A stretch of DNA of 64,000 bases. Source: Halictus rubicundus (Eukaryota; Arthropoda; Insecta; Hymenoptera; Halictidae). The notes under the pieces are model-generated. The model ran no database searches, was not told the DNA's origin, and saw only the letters and a program-made list of their open reading frames with translations. Position numbers and translations under genes: made by a program. Positions 1-10,923 of the stretch are shown here, in pieces. Numbering within the stretch: position 1 is the stretch's first letter; every line of letters begins with the position of its first letter. The stretch is taken from positions 7,288,310 through 7,352,309 of the forward strand of contig NC_135152.1 in assembly GCF_050948215.1 (NCBI RefSeq). The letters run 5' to 3'.

Positions 1-1205
1 CATTCCTAGCTTGGACGTGGACGCGTAGAGGTTGAGAGGTACCACGCTATTATAACGCTGTTGTTGATGCTTTTGTCGACGGCGGACACTGAAGGGGAGG
101 ATATAACGGAGAAATCTGTCGGAGGAGGAGTAAAACGTGCTAAAACGCTTTCACGCTTTCAGAGTTGTTTAATCGTGCGATTGCATCTATTGTACCGAGA
201 TGGAACCGGGCGGGCATTCGAAACTCTCCTCGAGTCGCGAATGGTCAAATAATCCTCCATTCAGGCATTCGGAGGCCTCTTCTCTTGCAACCAGTTGCGC
301 TGACATTTTATTTGTCAAGGGGCCCGCGTTCGGGCTAGCACCGAAGAATCTCGCGCGCGAAAATGCGATTTCGCAATGCCATTTTGCGGGCCTCCTTTTA
401 CTATTACGCCGTTACCGTTACTATTAAACAATATCTTACGTGAACAATGTTATACGAAACACGCTTCCGAGACGTCTTCTTACGTAAACAGTTAATTAAA
501 GTTACACAAGCTTCTGCAAAAACCAAGTCAAGGAATCAAGCCAAAAATCACGCACGAGATTCTTCAAGCTCCGTAGAATCCTTTCGAAACAAAGACCCAA
601 ATCGTTCACCACCTAAAGCCAAGAAAGCTCGTCCCAAAAAATCGTCGGAAATATTCAAAAGCTCGTTTCGAACGAAAGACTTCGCCCGTGTCCTTCGAGT
701 ACTGCTTCAGTCTCTTAATCTGCCACCAGCTTTTGTCTCTGCTTGCATCATTGCGTCCTATCCTCGCGCGATGGTTGGGGAAAAATTCACCAGGTGTTCC
801 GGAGGAGCAACAACTCCGAAACAAAAACAAAAAAGTCGAAATTCAACAGTCTGATGTAATTGGCGTATTTTCAGTTCGAAAGTGAATGCACGAGATCGTG
901 TTCGAGAAAGCGAACAGTAAGTAACGTAAGCGAAAATAGAGGAACACGCTGGCCGCCGACGAAGGATCGACCTTCATTGTTCGACTGCGACCGAGAACAC
1001 TATGCACCGGCATGCATAGCTCTATCACTATGTAGCCCGGCTTTTCTTCCCCCCAGTGCACACGGCGTCCCCTCTTTCTCCTCTCTTTCACTCTCTATCA
1101 CTCTGACTGTCACTATATCTTTCTGTTTCTATGTCTTCCTCTGTCTCATTCGTTTATTTCTTTTTCACTGATTGGAGAATGGCCTCTGGGCGGTTGTGGT
1201 TGCAG
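1..1205. other. Presumed intron of the elongase gene, no exon seen
   Basis: This stretch lies upstream of the first recognisable elongase exon. It ends in a pyrimidine-rich tract (about 1070-1165) and a CAG acceptor at 1203-1205, so it is most simply the 3' part of an elongase intron. A 135-codon ATG-started frame at 447-854 has no recognisable domain and a basic, low-complexity composition, so I do not call it a gene. No exon encoding the elongase N-terminus is visible here; those exons are inferred to lie left of the window. Confidence 0.5.
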
Positions 1206-4200
1206 ATAGGAATGTCCGGATGGCTGACTGGCGAGTATTCTCTAAGGTGCCAACCAGTAGACTACAGCGATCGCCCCGATGTACTAAGGGTGGGTGACAC
1301 ATTGCCCCATTAACACTGGAAACATACACTAAACCCAGCAGGTCCAAGCTGGCGCTTGTCCAAAACCTCCGTAACAATCTAACCGAAAAACTATAAATTC
1401 TGACCGAGAAATGAAAGATCAGACTATAAAACCTGAATCAAATTGAAGGGAATACCAAATTTAGCGACTTCAATCAACTTAAGTACAAGCTAGAAAGCCT
1501 ACGTGGTCTATATCTTTCGTCTGCCGGTCCCAAATCAGCTCGGTTCGGCTCACTACGTTCCGGAGCAGCTCCAAGAGCCAGTTCTGGCCAGGGAGCTGGC
1601 TCAGGGGCCACGCGAGGAGCTGGCCACACCCTCCAAGGCTCACGTGACGCACCAGCCACGCCTTGCGAGGATCCCGAGCTCCGTGGTGGGGGAAGCTGCG
1701 AGTATTACTCTTACTCGCGTTCCCCCCACTTTTCCGAGGCTCTGGACCGTTCTGTAGCCCCTGAGCTCATGATTTTTGCTCTTGCCGCAGCTTGGACATG
1801 CCTGCACTAAACCAGACATTCGCCACACATTCTGTTAACTATGGTATCGAGTTGAATACCGTCGAGGAACTGTACAGAGCGTTTTGCAATTTTGAGATTA
1901 CAATTAGAGTCGCAGAAGACAATTTGTCTTTTTCATAGTCTTTTCTATTGGGCTAAAGAATTGCTGAATGAGCACGAGATGAGAATAATGACGTGACTGG
2001 TTGAGTAAATCTATTGTGTCTAGTTTTGATTGATAATGTAGGTTCGACGAATTTTTTATCGTTGAATGTACTGTAGAGATTATGCTTGGTTCAGCCCGAT
2101 AGATTAGATCGTTTTGTAAAATTGAACGGGGTCTTGGATTTTTGTGAAACACTTTATACAGTTTTCCCCCTTAACTCACACTTTTCTGACCTCTCATTTA
2201 ACAAAGAGCAGAACGATTTTTGTGGGAATTTGTATGTATAATTGGAATAGAAGAATTGATTGTGCTTTGAAGATGGGTTGTAAAGCCAAAGTAATTGTCC
2301 CAGCGGGTTTTTGTAATTGTAAACCCCGCGTGTTTTAACCTCATTAGTCTTGGAAGGGTTTGCCTAATAACAGAAGTACCAGGATAAGTGACCAAATTAC
2401 TGTGGGGGTGCCAATTACTGTGCCTATATTAATTATACTTATTCTCAAAGCATAATGAATATTAAGGAAGAGATATATAACATATATATTAACTGATTTT
2501 AATGAAAAAAAATGTAATATCTCTTTTTTAATATTCATTATGTTTTAAACTTACGTATAATTAATATAGGCACAATAATTGGCACCCCTACAATAATTGT
2601 GTCCCTTACCCTATTCAGTTGACAAAAAAATTCTTCACTTTGTCTTCGTCTAAATTTTATCTTGAAAATAAATTATTATTGTGCACCACGTTTGCAATCT
2701 ATGTATAACAATTTTTTATTTTCGAGACAGAATTGCGATTGCGATATAAACGAAAGGATTTCTGTGTCAATTGAATATTTCGAAAGTAAAACGACTTAAG
2801 TATAACGGGTACAGTACAGTAGTATTTAGATCTTCTGTTTCTCTTCTCTCTTTGTATTCTGTTAGAGCAATTTTCACCGGATCTCTTTAGAGCTAAGTCT
2901 CCAAGTAGGGTTTGGAGACGACAGTAGTTACTCGAGCAATCTAACATAATTGAAAACAGCCGCTTGATGCAATTAACACGTCCATTTACGAACACAGCAC
3001 GGAAACAACAACAAAACAAAAGAAAAAAGGAGGGAACAAAATTTTAAATGCAGACACGAACCACACGACGACAAGCTACACTCGCCACTTACACAGAATA
3101 TTACACTTCAGTTACACGCTAGAAAAATTATTTAGAAAATTATTCATGTAGACCTATATTACACAGTTGCCTTCTACATTCTACTTTTACAATCACTCAG
3201 GGTGAATCTTCGGAACATCGACATTATTATTTTATTTAATTAGTTTGGGAGATGAAACTGTGTTTGATTTATTTGCATTTATTTGGATTTTGCGCGACTG
3301 TTATAATTAGTTTGCGGATCTTTCTGCAAAATAAAAATTGTATTCATTACAAGATACAGAAGCTACATAATTTCTTTTTTTTTTTTTTATCATTTTAACA
3401 AATCGAAAATAATGCAGAACAGTTCCCCATAAATTGACAAGTCTATTTTTGAAGAACGTATAACGGTAAAAAGGTTCGAGGTCATTTTGAGGTGACTTCG
3501 TTGTTGAATTTTAAATGTACGATGAGCTACGAAGATTCGTCTGAGTCGGCACAATCGGAGCGATCAAGAGCGGCTCGGGACAGAATGACCTAATCGATGT
3601 TTTGCAAAATACAGATGGTGCACGCTTCTTGGTGGTATTACTTTTCGAAATTCACGGAGTTCATGGACACGGTGAGTAGTCGGAAGCCTGCTCCGAACGG
3701 GGACGGTATCGTCTCGATCTTCTTTAGCCGAGGATTTATCTAAGATCTCGCATTGTTCGCTCGCCTTTGTAGATCTTCTTCGTGCTGAGGAAGAAGAATG
3801 ACCACGTGTCGACGCTGCACGTGATCCACCACGGTTGCATGCCAATGTCTGTGTGGTTCGGCGTTAAATTCACACCAGGTACGTGGACAATACCTTCCAA
3901 CGATTCTTCACGAAATTATCTAAAACGTTAACGATTCATTTACAGCACCAATTCTCTTCAACCCTTTGCACTTCAAGCTTCTCTCATTTCATGTTCGACG
4001 TGTAATCGAGCAGTTGCTGCAGACATACAATCGTTACATGCGATTTTAAGTCTAGTTCAGACGTAAAAATTCTGAAAAAAATGCTCGGCTAAACTTCCGA
4101 AAGTCGGTCAAATCCGATTGAGCAGAAATTTGGTAAACAGGTTGATTTTGCATTGACAACATGCTTCCCAAAAGGATTTTTGGCGACTGGAAAAAAATTT

Positions 4201-6012
4201 GTATCATATCATTTTCTTCCTTACCGACGAATTTTGTCAAAATTTGTGTAAAAAGTGCAGAATTTGTTGTCGTGAGTACCCAATAAGGTAGGAAATGATA
4301 TTAGCATGATAAAACAATTTTTCGAGCCGCCAAATATCCTTTTGGGAAGCATGTTTTTAATGCCAAATGAACCCGTTCACCAAATTTCAGCTCAATCGGA
4401 TTTGGCCGATTTTCGGAACATTAGCCAAATGCTTAAACAGTGTCATTGATGGTGCTAGTTGAGAATGATTTTCGGCAGCTCTCCCCTAACTCAAGCCTTT
4501 TACGGGACTCCGAAGTTACAAATTTAGCTGCACTGAAAGATTTGAACGAAAGTGTTGGTTCAGCTTCGAAAATGGTGTTGCGAGGGAAAAGAACATGCGA
4601 GAAAATGATTTACAAATTCTCTATCTACTCTCACGGATAGCAGGCGATCGGCAGTGTACAGATCAGTCTAGTTTCACAACTTTCCGCCGGAATTCGTGTC
4701 ATTCGGTCGTTTTACTCTATGAAACGCTCGGGCACGTGGTTTTGGGTCGGTCAACGCCTAATTCGTGGCCTGTACCCCCACGGAAACCTGTCCCGGACCG
4801 GTGTGATTAATTTTTCTCAGATTCCCAAGGGAAACGGACGAAGAAAGAAGCAACAGCTTCGAATGAATAGACATTTAACCGCCTGCAAGTTTTGCAACTC
4901 CCACGGCACGCGAAGCCCAGCTGCAACTTTCTTCAACGAGAAACCTCGTTCTTTTTATTAATAACCACTTGCAGCGGTCTCTCGTTAGATACATTTCCTG
5001 AGCATGTCCTTGAGCGTTGCGCCGGGAACACGTTCGATGCTGATCCTGTCGCGAGCCCAACTCGATTGGAAATACGCTGCGAAAAGATTACGGTTTTCCT
5101 CTCGTTAACGTCGCCCCGTTCCTGCCGGGGTCCTTGGTGCTGGTCTTCTCTGTATCTTCTCCGTTAGATCATCGATCGTTAGGAGATTATGAATCTTTAT
5201 GCAAAATAAGAATAGCAAGAAACGATCGTCGGAAAAGCACATCAAACACTGATCCAAAAAACCAGAACAATCATTTCCTCGAAGGGGGAGGGCATCGGAC
5301 AAAATTATCGTTGACCTGTTAACTGTTTATGTCGGGTATACTCGTAGAAATGAATTTACGTTTGTTGTTGAGTGAAATTTAACAGAGTGCGCGGCGCAAT
5401 TAAAAATAGTTAAGCAAGTGCGCGTTCTGAGCAAAACAGTTAACTGGTCCGAAAGACGTACCTGAAAGGCGAAAGCCGATTCATCGATTAAACTAACAAG
5501 GTGAACTGGGTGTTTCAGGCGGTCACTCGACGTTCTTCGGTCTGCTGAACACGTTCGTGCACATCGTGATGTACACGTATTACCTGTTGGCGGCTATGGG
5601 TCCCCGCGTGCAGCCATACCTGTGGTGGAAGAAGTACCTGACGGTGTTCCAGATGATCCAGTTCATTGCGGTTATGATCCACGCGTTCCAGCTGCTGTTC
5701 ATCGACTGCAACTACCCGAAGGCGTTCGTCTGGTGGATCGGTCTTCACGCGACCATGTTCTTCTTCCTGTTCAACGAGTTCTACCAGCAGAGCTACCAGC
5801 AGAAGAAAAAGCGGATGATGATGAACGGTGCGGCTGCGAAAGACGCTCAGCAGAGCAACAACGTTATAGCGAACGGCTCCTCGACGACGACATCATCGAC
5901 AACGGGCCCGTCCACTTCCGGAAGAAGGGACGCGGCCGACTATTACGTGAAAGGCGACAGCCTGGCAGCCTCCGAGCTGAACCTGCGAAAATCGTACACG
6001 ACGACCGAGTGA
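1206..6012 (+). CDS. ELOVL-type very-long-chain fatty acid elongase, 3' part (4 exons)
   Basis: Exons 1206-1289, 3615-3671, 3773-3878 and 5519-6012 join in one frame to give the last 246 residues, ending in TGA. The family is clear from the conserved WLTGEYSLRCQPVDYS stretch, SWWYYFSKFTEFMDT, FFVLRKKN, and the histidine box HVIHH followed by GCMPMSVWFG and TPGGHS. The metal-binding histidine box is intact. ELOVL proteins are multi-pass ER membrane enzymes that condense malonyl-CoA with long acyl-CoA. Hydrophobic segments continue to FFFLFNEFYQQSY, followed by a Lys-rich stretch and a Ser/Thr-rich cytosolic tail. The N-terminal third is missing and should lie to the left. Donors (GTGGGT, GTGAGT, GTACGT) and acceptors fit consensus, and exon phases agree. 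It resembles the insect ELOVL1/7-like group; the exact orthologue is uncertain. Confidence 0.93.
2381..2611. mobile_element. Long-hairpin MITE, GGGACCCAATTACTG-type ends, copy 1
   Basis: This is a nearly perfect hairpin of about 230 bp. GTGCCAATTACTGTGCCTAT near the left end is mirrored by ATAGGCACAATAATTGGCAC near the right end, with inner arms matching through the GAATATTAA / TTAATATTC blocks. The outer ends read GGATAAGTGACC and, inverted, GGGTAAGGGACA. The same layout recurs at 46826-47057, with a partial copy at 49084-49275, so this is a dispersed family. Confidence 0.7.
3308..3415. mobile_element. hAT-type MITE (TAGACTGCGG family), left fragment
   Basis: TAGTTTGCGGATCTT is followed by GCAAAATAAAAATTG and a downstream CATTTTAACA block. 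This matches the left half of the element at 37492-37686 and the fragment at 53082. The right terminal repeat is not recognisable, so this is a decayed or truncated copy. Confidence 0.5.
4077..4435. mobile_element. Foldback/MITE-like element in the elongase intron
   Basis: The left arm (about 4077-4215) and right arm (about 4290-4435) are inverted copies of each other over roughly 140 bases. They share CCGATTGAGC, a CATGCTTCCCAAAAGGAT block and the outer AATGCT..GGCTAA ends. A loop of about 75 bases separates them. This is the structure of a non-autonomous foldback or MITE insertion. I cannot assign a superfamily because no clear target duplication is visible. Confidence 0.6.
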
Positions 6013-6735
6013 CCGGGTCCCTCGGCCACGTCGTCAGACCGTCATCGAATCATCTCGCCCCCCTATCCATCGATCCTCCGAGTCGCGTCCGAGCTTCGCT
6101 CTTTTACGCTCCCGATCCTCTGGCCATCGAGAACGCCGTGTACAATATAAAAAAAAAACGGAAAAAAACGAAAGGCAACGATTATGCATCAGGGAACCTC
6201 ACCGCGAGAGAAGAACAAGTCGGAGAGAGTACAAAATTGCTCCGCGAGTCCGCCGAAGGAGAGACAGACAGATAGATAGATAGTTAGATAGGTAAGCTAG
6301 GATAGGTAGATAGGTAGATTGTTAGGTAGATAGATAGCAAGATAGAGAACGCTCAGAGGACTGTGTCGCCTGTGTCGCCTGTGTCGCCTGTGTCGCTCTT
6401 GGCGAGCTACGGGGCTTGAAAACTGTTACGAATTTTAATCGTTGAAACGGTCGTGGAGGATCTACGGAACTTTATGCGATAATGTTAGGTCTTTTGCACT
6501 GATCCAATAATCAAAATGATCTGCATCGGTTGCAAGAAGCAGGAGCTACTCAGGAATTTCTTTCTTTGATTTATTCCTCTGGCCTTTGTACTCGGTAAAA
6601 TGGCAACCATTTTTATCATAAATACATGCAATCCGTAAATCGGTTCTCAAATGGTATCTAGGTGGATTTTTGCGTTATTGTATATATTTTTTACAAAATC
6701 GTTATAAAAAGAAATAAAAGGAAATGTATATACAT
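6013..6735 (+). other. Elongase 3' UTR with tandem repeats and poly(A) signal
   Basis: Sequence after the elongase stop codon carries a TAGA/TAGG tetranucleotide-like tract (6266-6341) and four copies of a 9-bp unit TGTGTCGCC (6361-6396). An AATAAA at 6713-6718 is the first good polyadenylation signal. Transcript end is inferred, and longer 3' UTRs using later signals are possible. Confidence 0.45.
6266..6396. repeat. Short tandem repeats (TAGA-like, then 9-bp units)
   Basis: Imperfect TAGA/TAGG/TAGT repeats run to 6341. They are followed after about 20 bases by four near-perfect copies of a 9-bp TGTGTCGCC unit at 6361-6396. Both lie in the presumed 3' UTR of the elongase. Confidence 0.8.
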
Positions 6736-8289
6736 GTTATTTTAGCAGCTACATATTTCTCACATTCATATAGACTAAATTATTCTGGATGGGAAGTTAA
6801 TAAATGTCTCTTGTGTCGTTTTGTATACTTAAACGAATCAGTAGAATCTCATTTATGATGTCTGACTTCTTTGATAAACACTGGAAGCTCGGAATAAATT
6901 TGAATGCAGAAAATAAATCGATTTTAGAACAGACAACTGACTAAGAAAATGAAATTATCGAGTCTTTATGACAATCATTTAGGATAAAGCTTCTCCGAAA
7001 CTGTTTCAATTATTGAACCTTTGTAATATAGCGTTAAACCGTTCGGAACCATTTCAAGCCCTGCCACACTGACAATTATTTCATCGACATCGAACTTAAT
7101 AATATTTAATCACCGACACGTTTAAATATTTATAAATCAGATGTTATGTTAATATAAATTAGATGTTAATATTCTACTGCGTACAATGATTAGTATACGT
7201 TATGAATAATGTTAATAAAATGAAATTGTGAATAGTGACAATAACTATTAGGTCGTCCTATAGTCGTATTGTTTCTCTTGTCACATTTGTTGTACATAAA
7301 CGTTCATATTTCGTAGGAACAATATTTTTACTGAAACATCAGACTAAAATTTCCTACTGTAAAAATAAAATAGTTATATTGCATAAATTTAAAAAGGCGA
7401 AGGCAAAATATTTAAAAACAGAACGAAAATGTTGATTGCTAGGTAGCAAAGGCTATCCTTGAAACTGGTGACAAACACTTTAACGATTAAATTTGATTGT
7501 ATCTTTATTTTAAACATACAGTTAGCGCAAAAGAAGGAGGCGACTTAGAGGACGACCTAATACACTTGCAATATCATTTGCACTGTAATTTTTTACACGT
7601 GAAAACGAATACATGTATATATACCTACATTGTCATCGGCTAAATAAAAACAATTACTATACGTGCTAGAAGTAAATATTGTTAAGCGAACATTGTCGGT
7701 GAGTAAATATTGTCATCAAAGCTCGAGCTTGACGAAATCGTGTCGGTGAAGTAATTCAAACGAGGTGTAAGGGACCCTGTCGCTATCGCATACCCGCGTC
7801 GACCCGCCCTTCTCAACGCTGTACCATCGAATCTTAGAAAAGGAAATTCTCGATTCGTGGGAGGAGAAGTTAATCTCTAATCGACCACAGTGAAAATCGT
7901 TTCCGCTCGCGGAATTGACTAAGATCTCCTCCCCCGTCTTTCAAATCGTTGCTTTCTCATTAGAACCGAGCATTGTCTGATGGGATTTTTACGGTTTATA
8001 TAATTTTGAAACGCGGCCGAGGCGTTTTTGTCCGTCATCAGCTTCCTCGGTGGCGGCCGCTCATAGATTATATAAAAACAAGGAATTATATAAGCGCGTT
8101 AACGGCGGAACCTTCGGATCGGGTTTACGCAACAATGCCGCGGTCCGTTATCTCGTTACGCAATTCGGGAAGATCTCGTTTTTTCGTGGGTCTAGGACCG
8201 GGGGCTCGTCGTCGATCCCTCGGAGTCCCCTCCTATGATATTCGCTCGATCGAGAAACAACGACCTTAATTCGACAGTCCGTACCGGTG

Positions 8290-8790
8290 TACACTCGCGA
8301 GTGTACCCACTCACTACGCTTTCCTCGAGCGGGTTACGTAAAGCGGAAACCGGACCTTAGCACAAGCTAAGTTCGTCGACTTCGGGAACCGAGGTATTTC
8401 CCGTCTAAAACAATTATCGACGGTTCCGACGAGCTTTCGCAAGCTCCTACAAAACGCCACAAACCCTCGCGAGCACGCCCAGAGTCCACGGAGCTTTTGC
8501 AAGCTCTTTAAGGAGTGTTTGAGTTCTTGAAAGCTGTAGACGTTCCGTAGACCTTACGAAAGCTCCTAGAGAATCCCACAAGCCCTTGTGGGTACCCCTA
8601 GAGTCCACCGAGCTTTCGCAAGCTTTTCAAAAAACCTAGCTGCTCCATAGAGCTTGCACAAGCTCCAGGTTTCCATCAAACTTTCGCAAACTCTCTGGGC
8701 TTTTCCGCCGAGCTCTCTAGGGATTTCCCAGAGTTTGAGAGATTTTTCTGTGCTTTCGGGAGCTTGAGGGACGGGTCCGACGTTGTTCCA
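8290..8790. repeat. Field of degenerate GAGCTTTCGCAAGCTC palindromic units
   Basis: The near-palindrome GAGCTTTCGCAAGCTC and its variants (AGCTTTTGCAAGCT, AGCTTGCACAAGCT, ACTTTCGCAAACT, TTACGAAAGCTCC) recur about every 50-70 bases. They are separated by CCTAGAG / CCACA / GAGTCCAC words. This is a degenerate tandem array of a short unit containing a dyad. Confidence 0.6.
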
Positions 8791-10575
8791 AGCTACGATT
8801 TGCCCTCAGGAGTGATGGCCAGGCGATAGAACGGATGGCAGAACGGATTCCGATGTTTAGGGAGGTGCTCGAAGCATTGTACATACATAATATAATTCGC
8901 CCTGTTTCGGTATGCTCGAACCACAGCGACTGGCAGGGCTATATCTCCAACCCAGAACTTTAGATAACTGTGAAACTTTGGGGATATATAGGGCATACAT
9001 AGATATACATTATGCAGTTCTCGTTTGCTGTGCAAATTAATGCTGTTCAAATGGTTAAAATTAATCCCTGAATATTTGGTTGCTTTGATGAGAGCCGTGT
9101 GAAATGTTTAGTGAGAGAAATAGCTCTTCTAATTCTTAGAAATCCTGTATAGCGTTGTATCATAACCAGTGGTGTCCAATAGGCACATGTCATCTTTTTC
9201 GGAATATTTTGGTAACATAATTTGGAAGGTAAAGCAGAATTAGGTGAATTCAAAATGACTGAATTTTTAAGGGCGGATTAACACTGCGCGGTATGAATTT
9301 GAACAGCAAAAGAAATTGATAGTTTTGTAGTCCTTTGAGTCTCCGGGATGGCGATTTTCCCCTGCCAGTTGAAACCGGAAGTGAGAGAGACAGAGAGTGA
9401 GAGAAATAAAATGAAAGGGAAACATTGGAGTTCAATTTGATGGGAAGGTTGTACAAAGTATGCGGTTTTTTACTAATCGGTAATAAGAACGACCTAACGA
9501 TTTAATTAATAATGTATAGATAAACGTAGATGTAGAATGATGCACCAAATTGCGACGTTTACGCTTCGACCTATCGTTGTTCGAGGGCGACAGAAACGGA
9601 TCTGTACCGACAATCGGCGGTTCGACCCTTTGTAGGGCGGTAGTTCAATTAAACGAAATGTTTTAGGCCTTGCAAAAGATTCTACCTCCTGGCGAACAAT
9701 CTAAATCAAAGAATCATGGTATATCTAGAAGTACCATCAAAACAGTACAAGATCAAGGCTTGTCTTAATATCATCGATATTCGACTCTTTTGCTAAAACT
9801 ATCTATATCTTTCGCGACATTTCTGTAAATTAAATTCAATATAAATTTCTTATTGAACGATACTCTTGAAATATTATTTTCAAAATTTGTACTTTATCCA
9901 GCGTCGATTATTTCGTTCAGATAATGGTGCAGCCCGTTTCGAAGCTTCTCGCTGATTGGCTCTCAGCCGACATTATTGTACGAATCGCACAAACCCGAGG
10001 AAACGTGTTACGTCTTCGAGAACCGAGTGTTCGATTCCTGTAATGTGCCTTGCGAGTCACCCGATGTGCCTTAACATCCGGATGTCCGGACGATAATATC
10101 TCGAGGACCACCCAATTTCCCATGATACTTACCGAACGGCCATTTTGGGTCACCTTAAGGTCGCCCTCAAGGTCACCGACGTCTCCGCGATCTAGGTAAT
10201 AAGATTCGGCCCCGAGAATCGTCGTCGGACACTCTGGATCGTCAAAGATCTATTCGACCGGGACTCCCGGTTTCCAAGAGACCGGAGAACCTGATCCACA
10301 ACAGTGCTAAATCGTCGAGAGTGTTCAGAACCATGGTTGTTTGTTGTTGTTATTGTTGATGATGCTGAAATTATTTGTTAGACTTTAGGGAAATCGTCCG
10401 CGAGCATTTCTATTTTTCTCCAGCAGCGAAATTCAGAAGGACGAGCGCTGTTCATTCTATTTTTCTAGACCGAACGCTCGTGAAACCGGAGAGATCTGTG
10501 ATGTAGATCATTCGCGCGAAGAATCATCGTCGTCTTTGTGTCCAAAATTAGCGTGCTAAGTCTAATTGTAATAAC

Positions 10576-10923
10576 CGGACTGCGGGCCTTATGCGTTTCC
10601 GACGAAAACGAGTTAGAGGAACTTCATCCATTGAGAAAATTAATATTATTCGAGAATGTAAATTATTCCGAACGCTTTTGCTACTGGAAGCCTATCAGTA
10701 GGCTTTTGTAACCACTGGGCTATCTCTTAAGAAGCTCAACAATTTCCTGTTAAACAAGAATTTACATAAACTATGGCATTGTTGAAAGATTTATGAAGAA
10801 ATCCTCAAGAAGAAATTATCTTTAATTCTTAAAGAACTAATAAAAGTAGCTCAAGTGTTAAAATGATACAGAATTTCTGCTTGGCAATTGTAATTTTCAT
10901 TCTGCATAAAGATCCGCAGTCCA
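10576..10923. mobile_element. hAT-type MITE (TAGACTGCGG family), copy in intergenic DNA
   Basis: The left terminus CGGACTGCGGGCCTTATGCG and right terminus TGCATAAAGATCCGCAGTCCA are inverted repeats of the family ends. Flanking 8-mers are GTAATAAC and GTAACGAT, which differ only by three transitions, compatible with a decayed 8-bp target duplication. At about 348 bp it is longer than other copies. Confidence 0.55.

Noticed and set aside
447..854. 135-codon ATG-started frame near the left end
   Set aside because: Basic low-complexity composition, no recognisable family and a likely intronic position; chance frame more probable.
5622..6275. 217-codon open frame overlapping the elongase last exon
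   Set aside because: It is an out-of-frame shadow of the elongase coding exon and has no domain signal.
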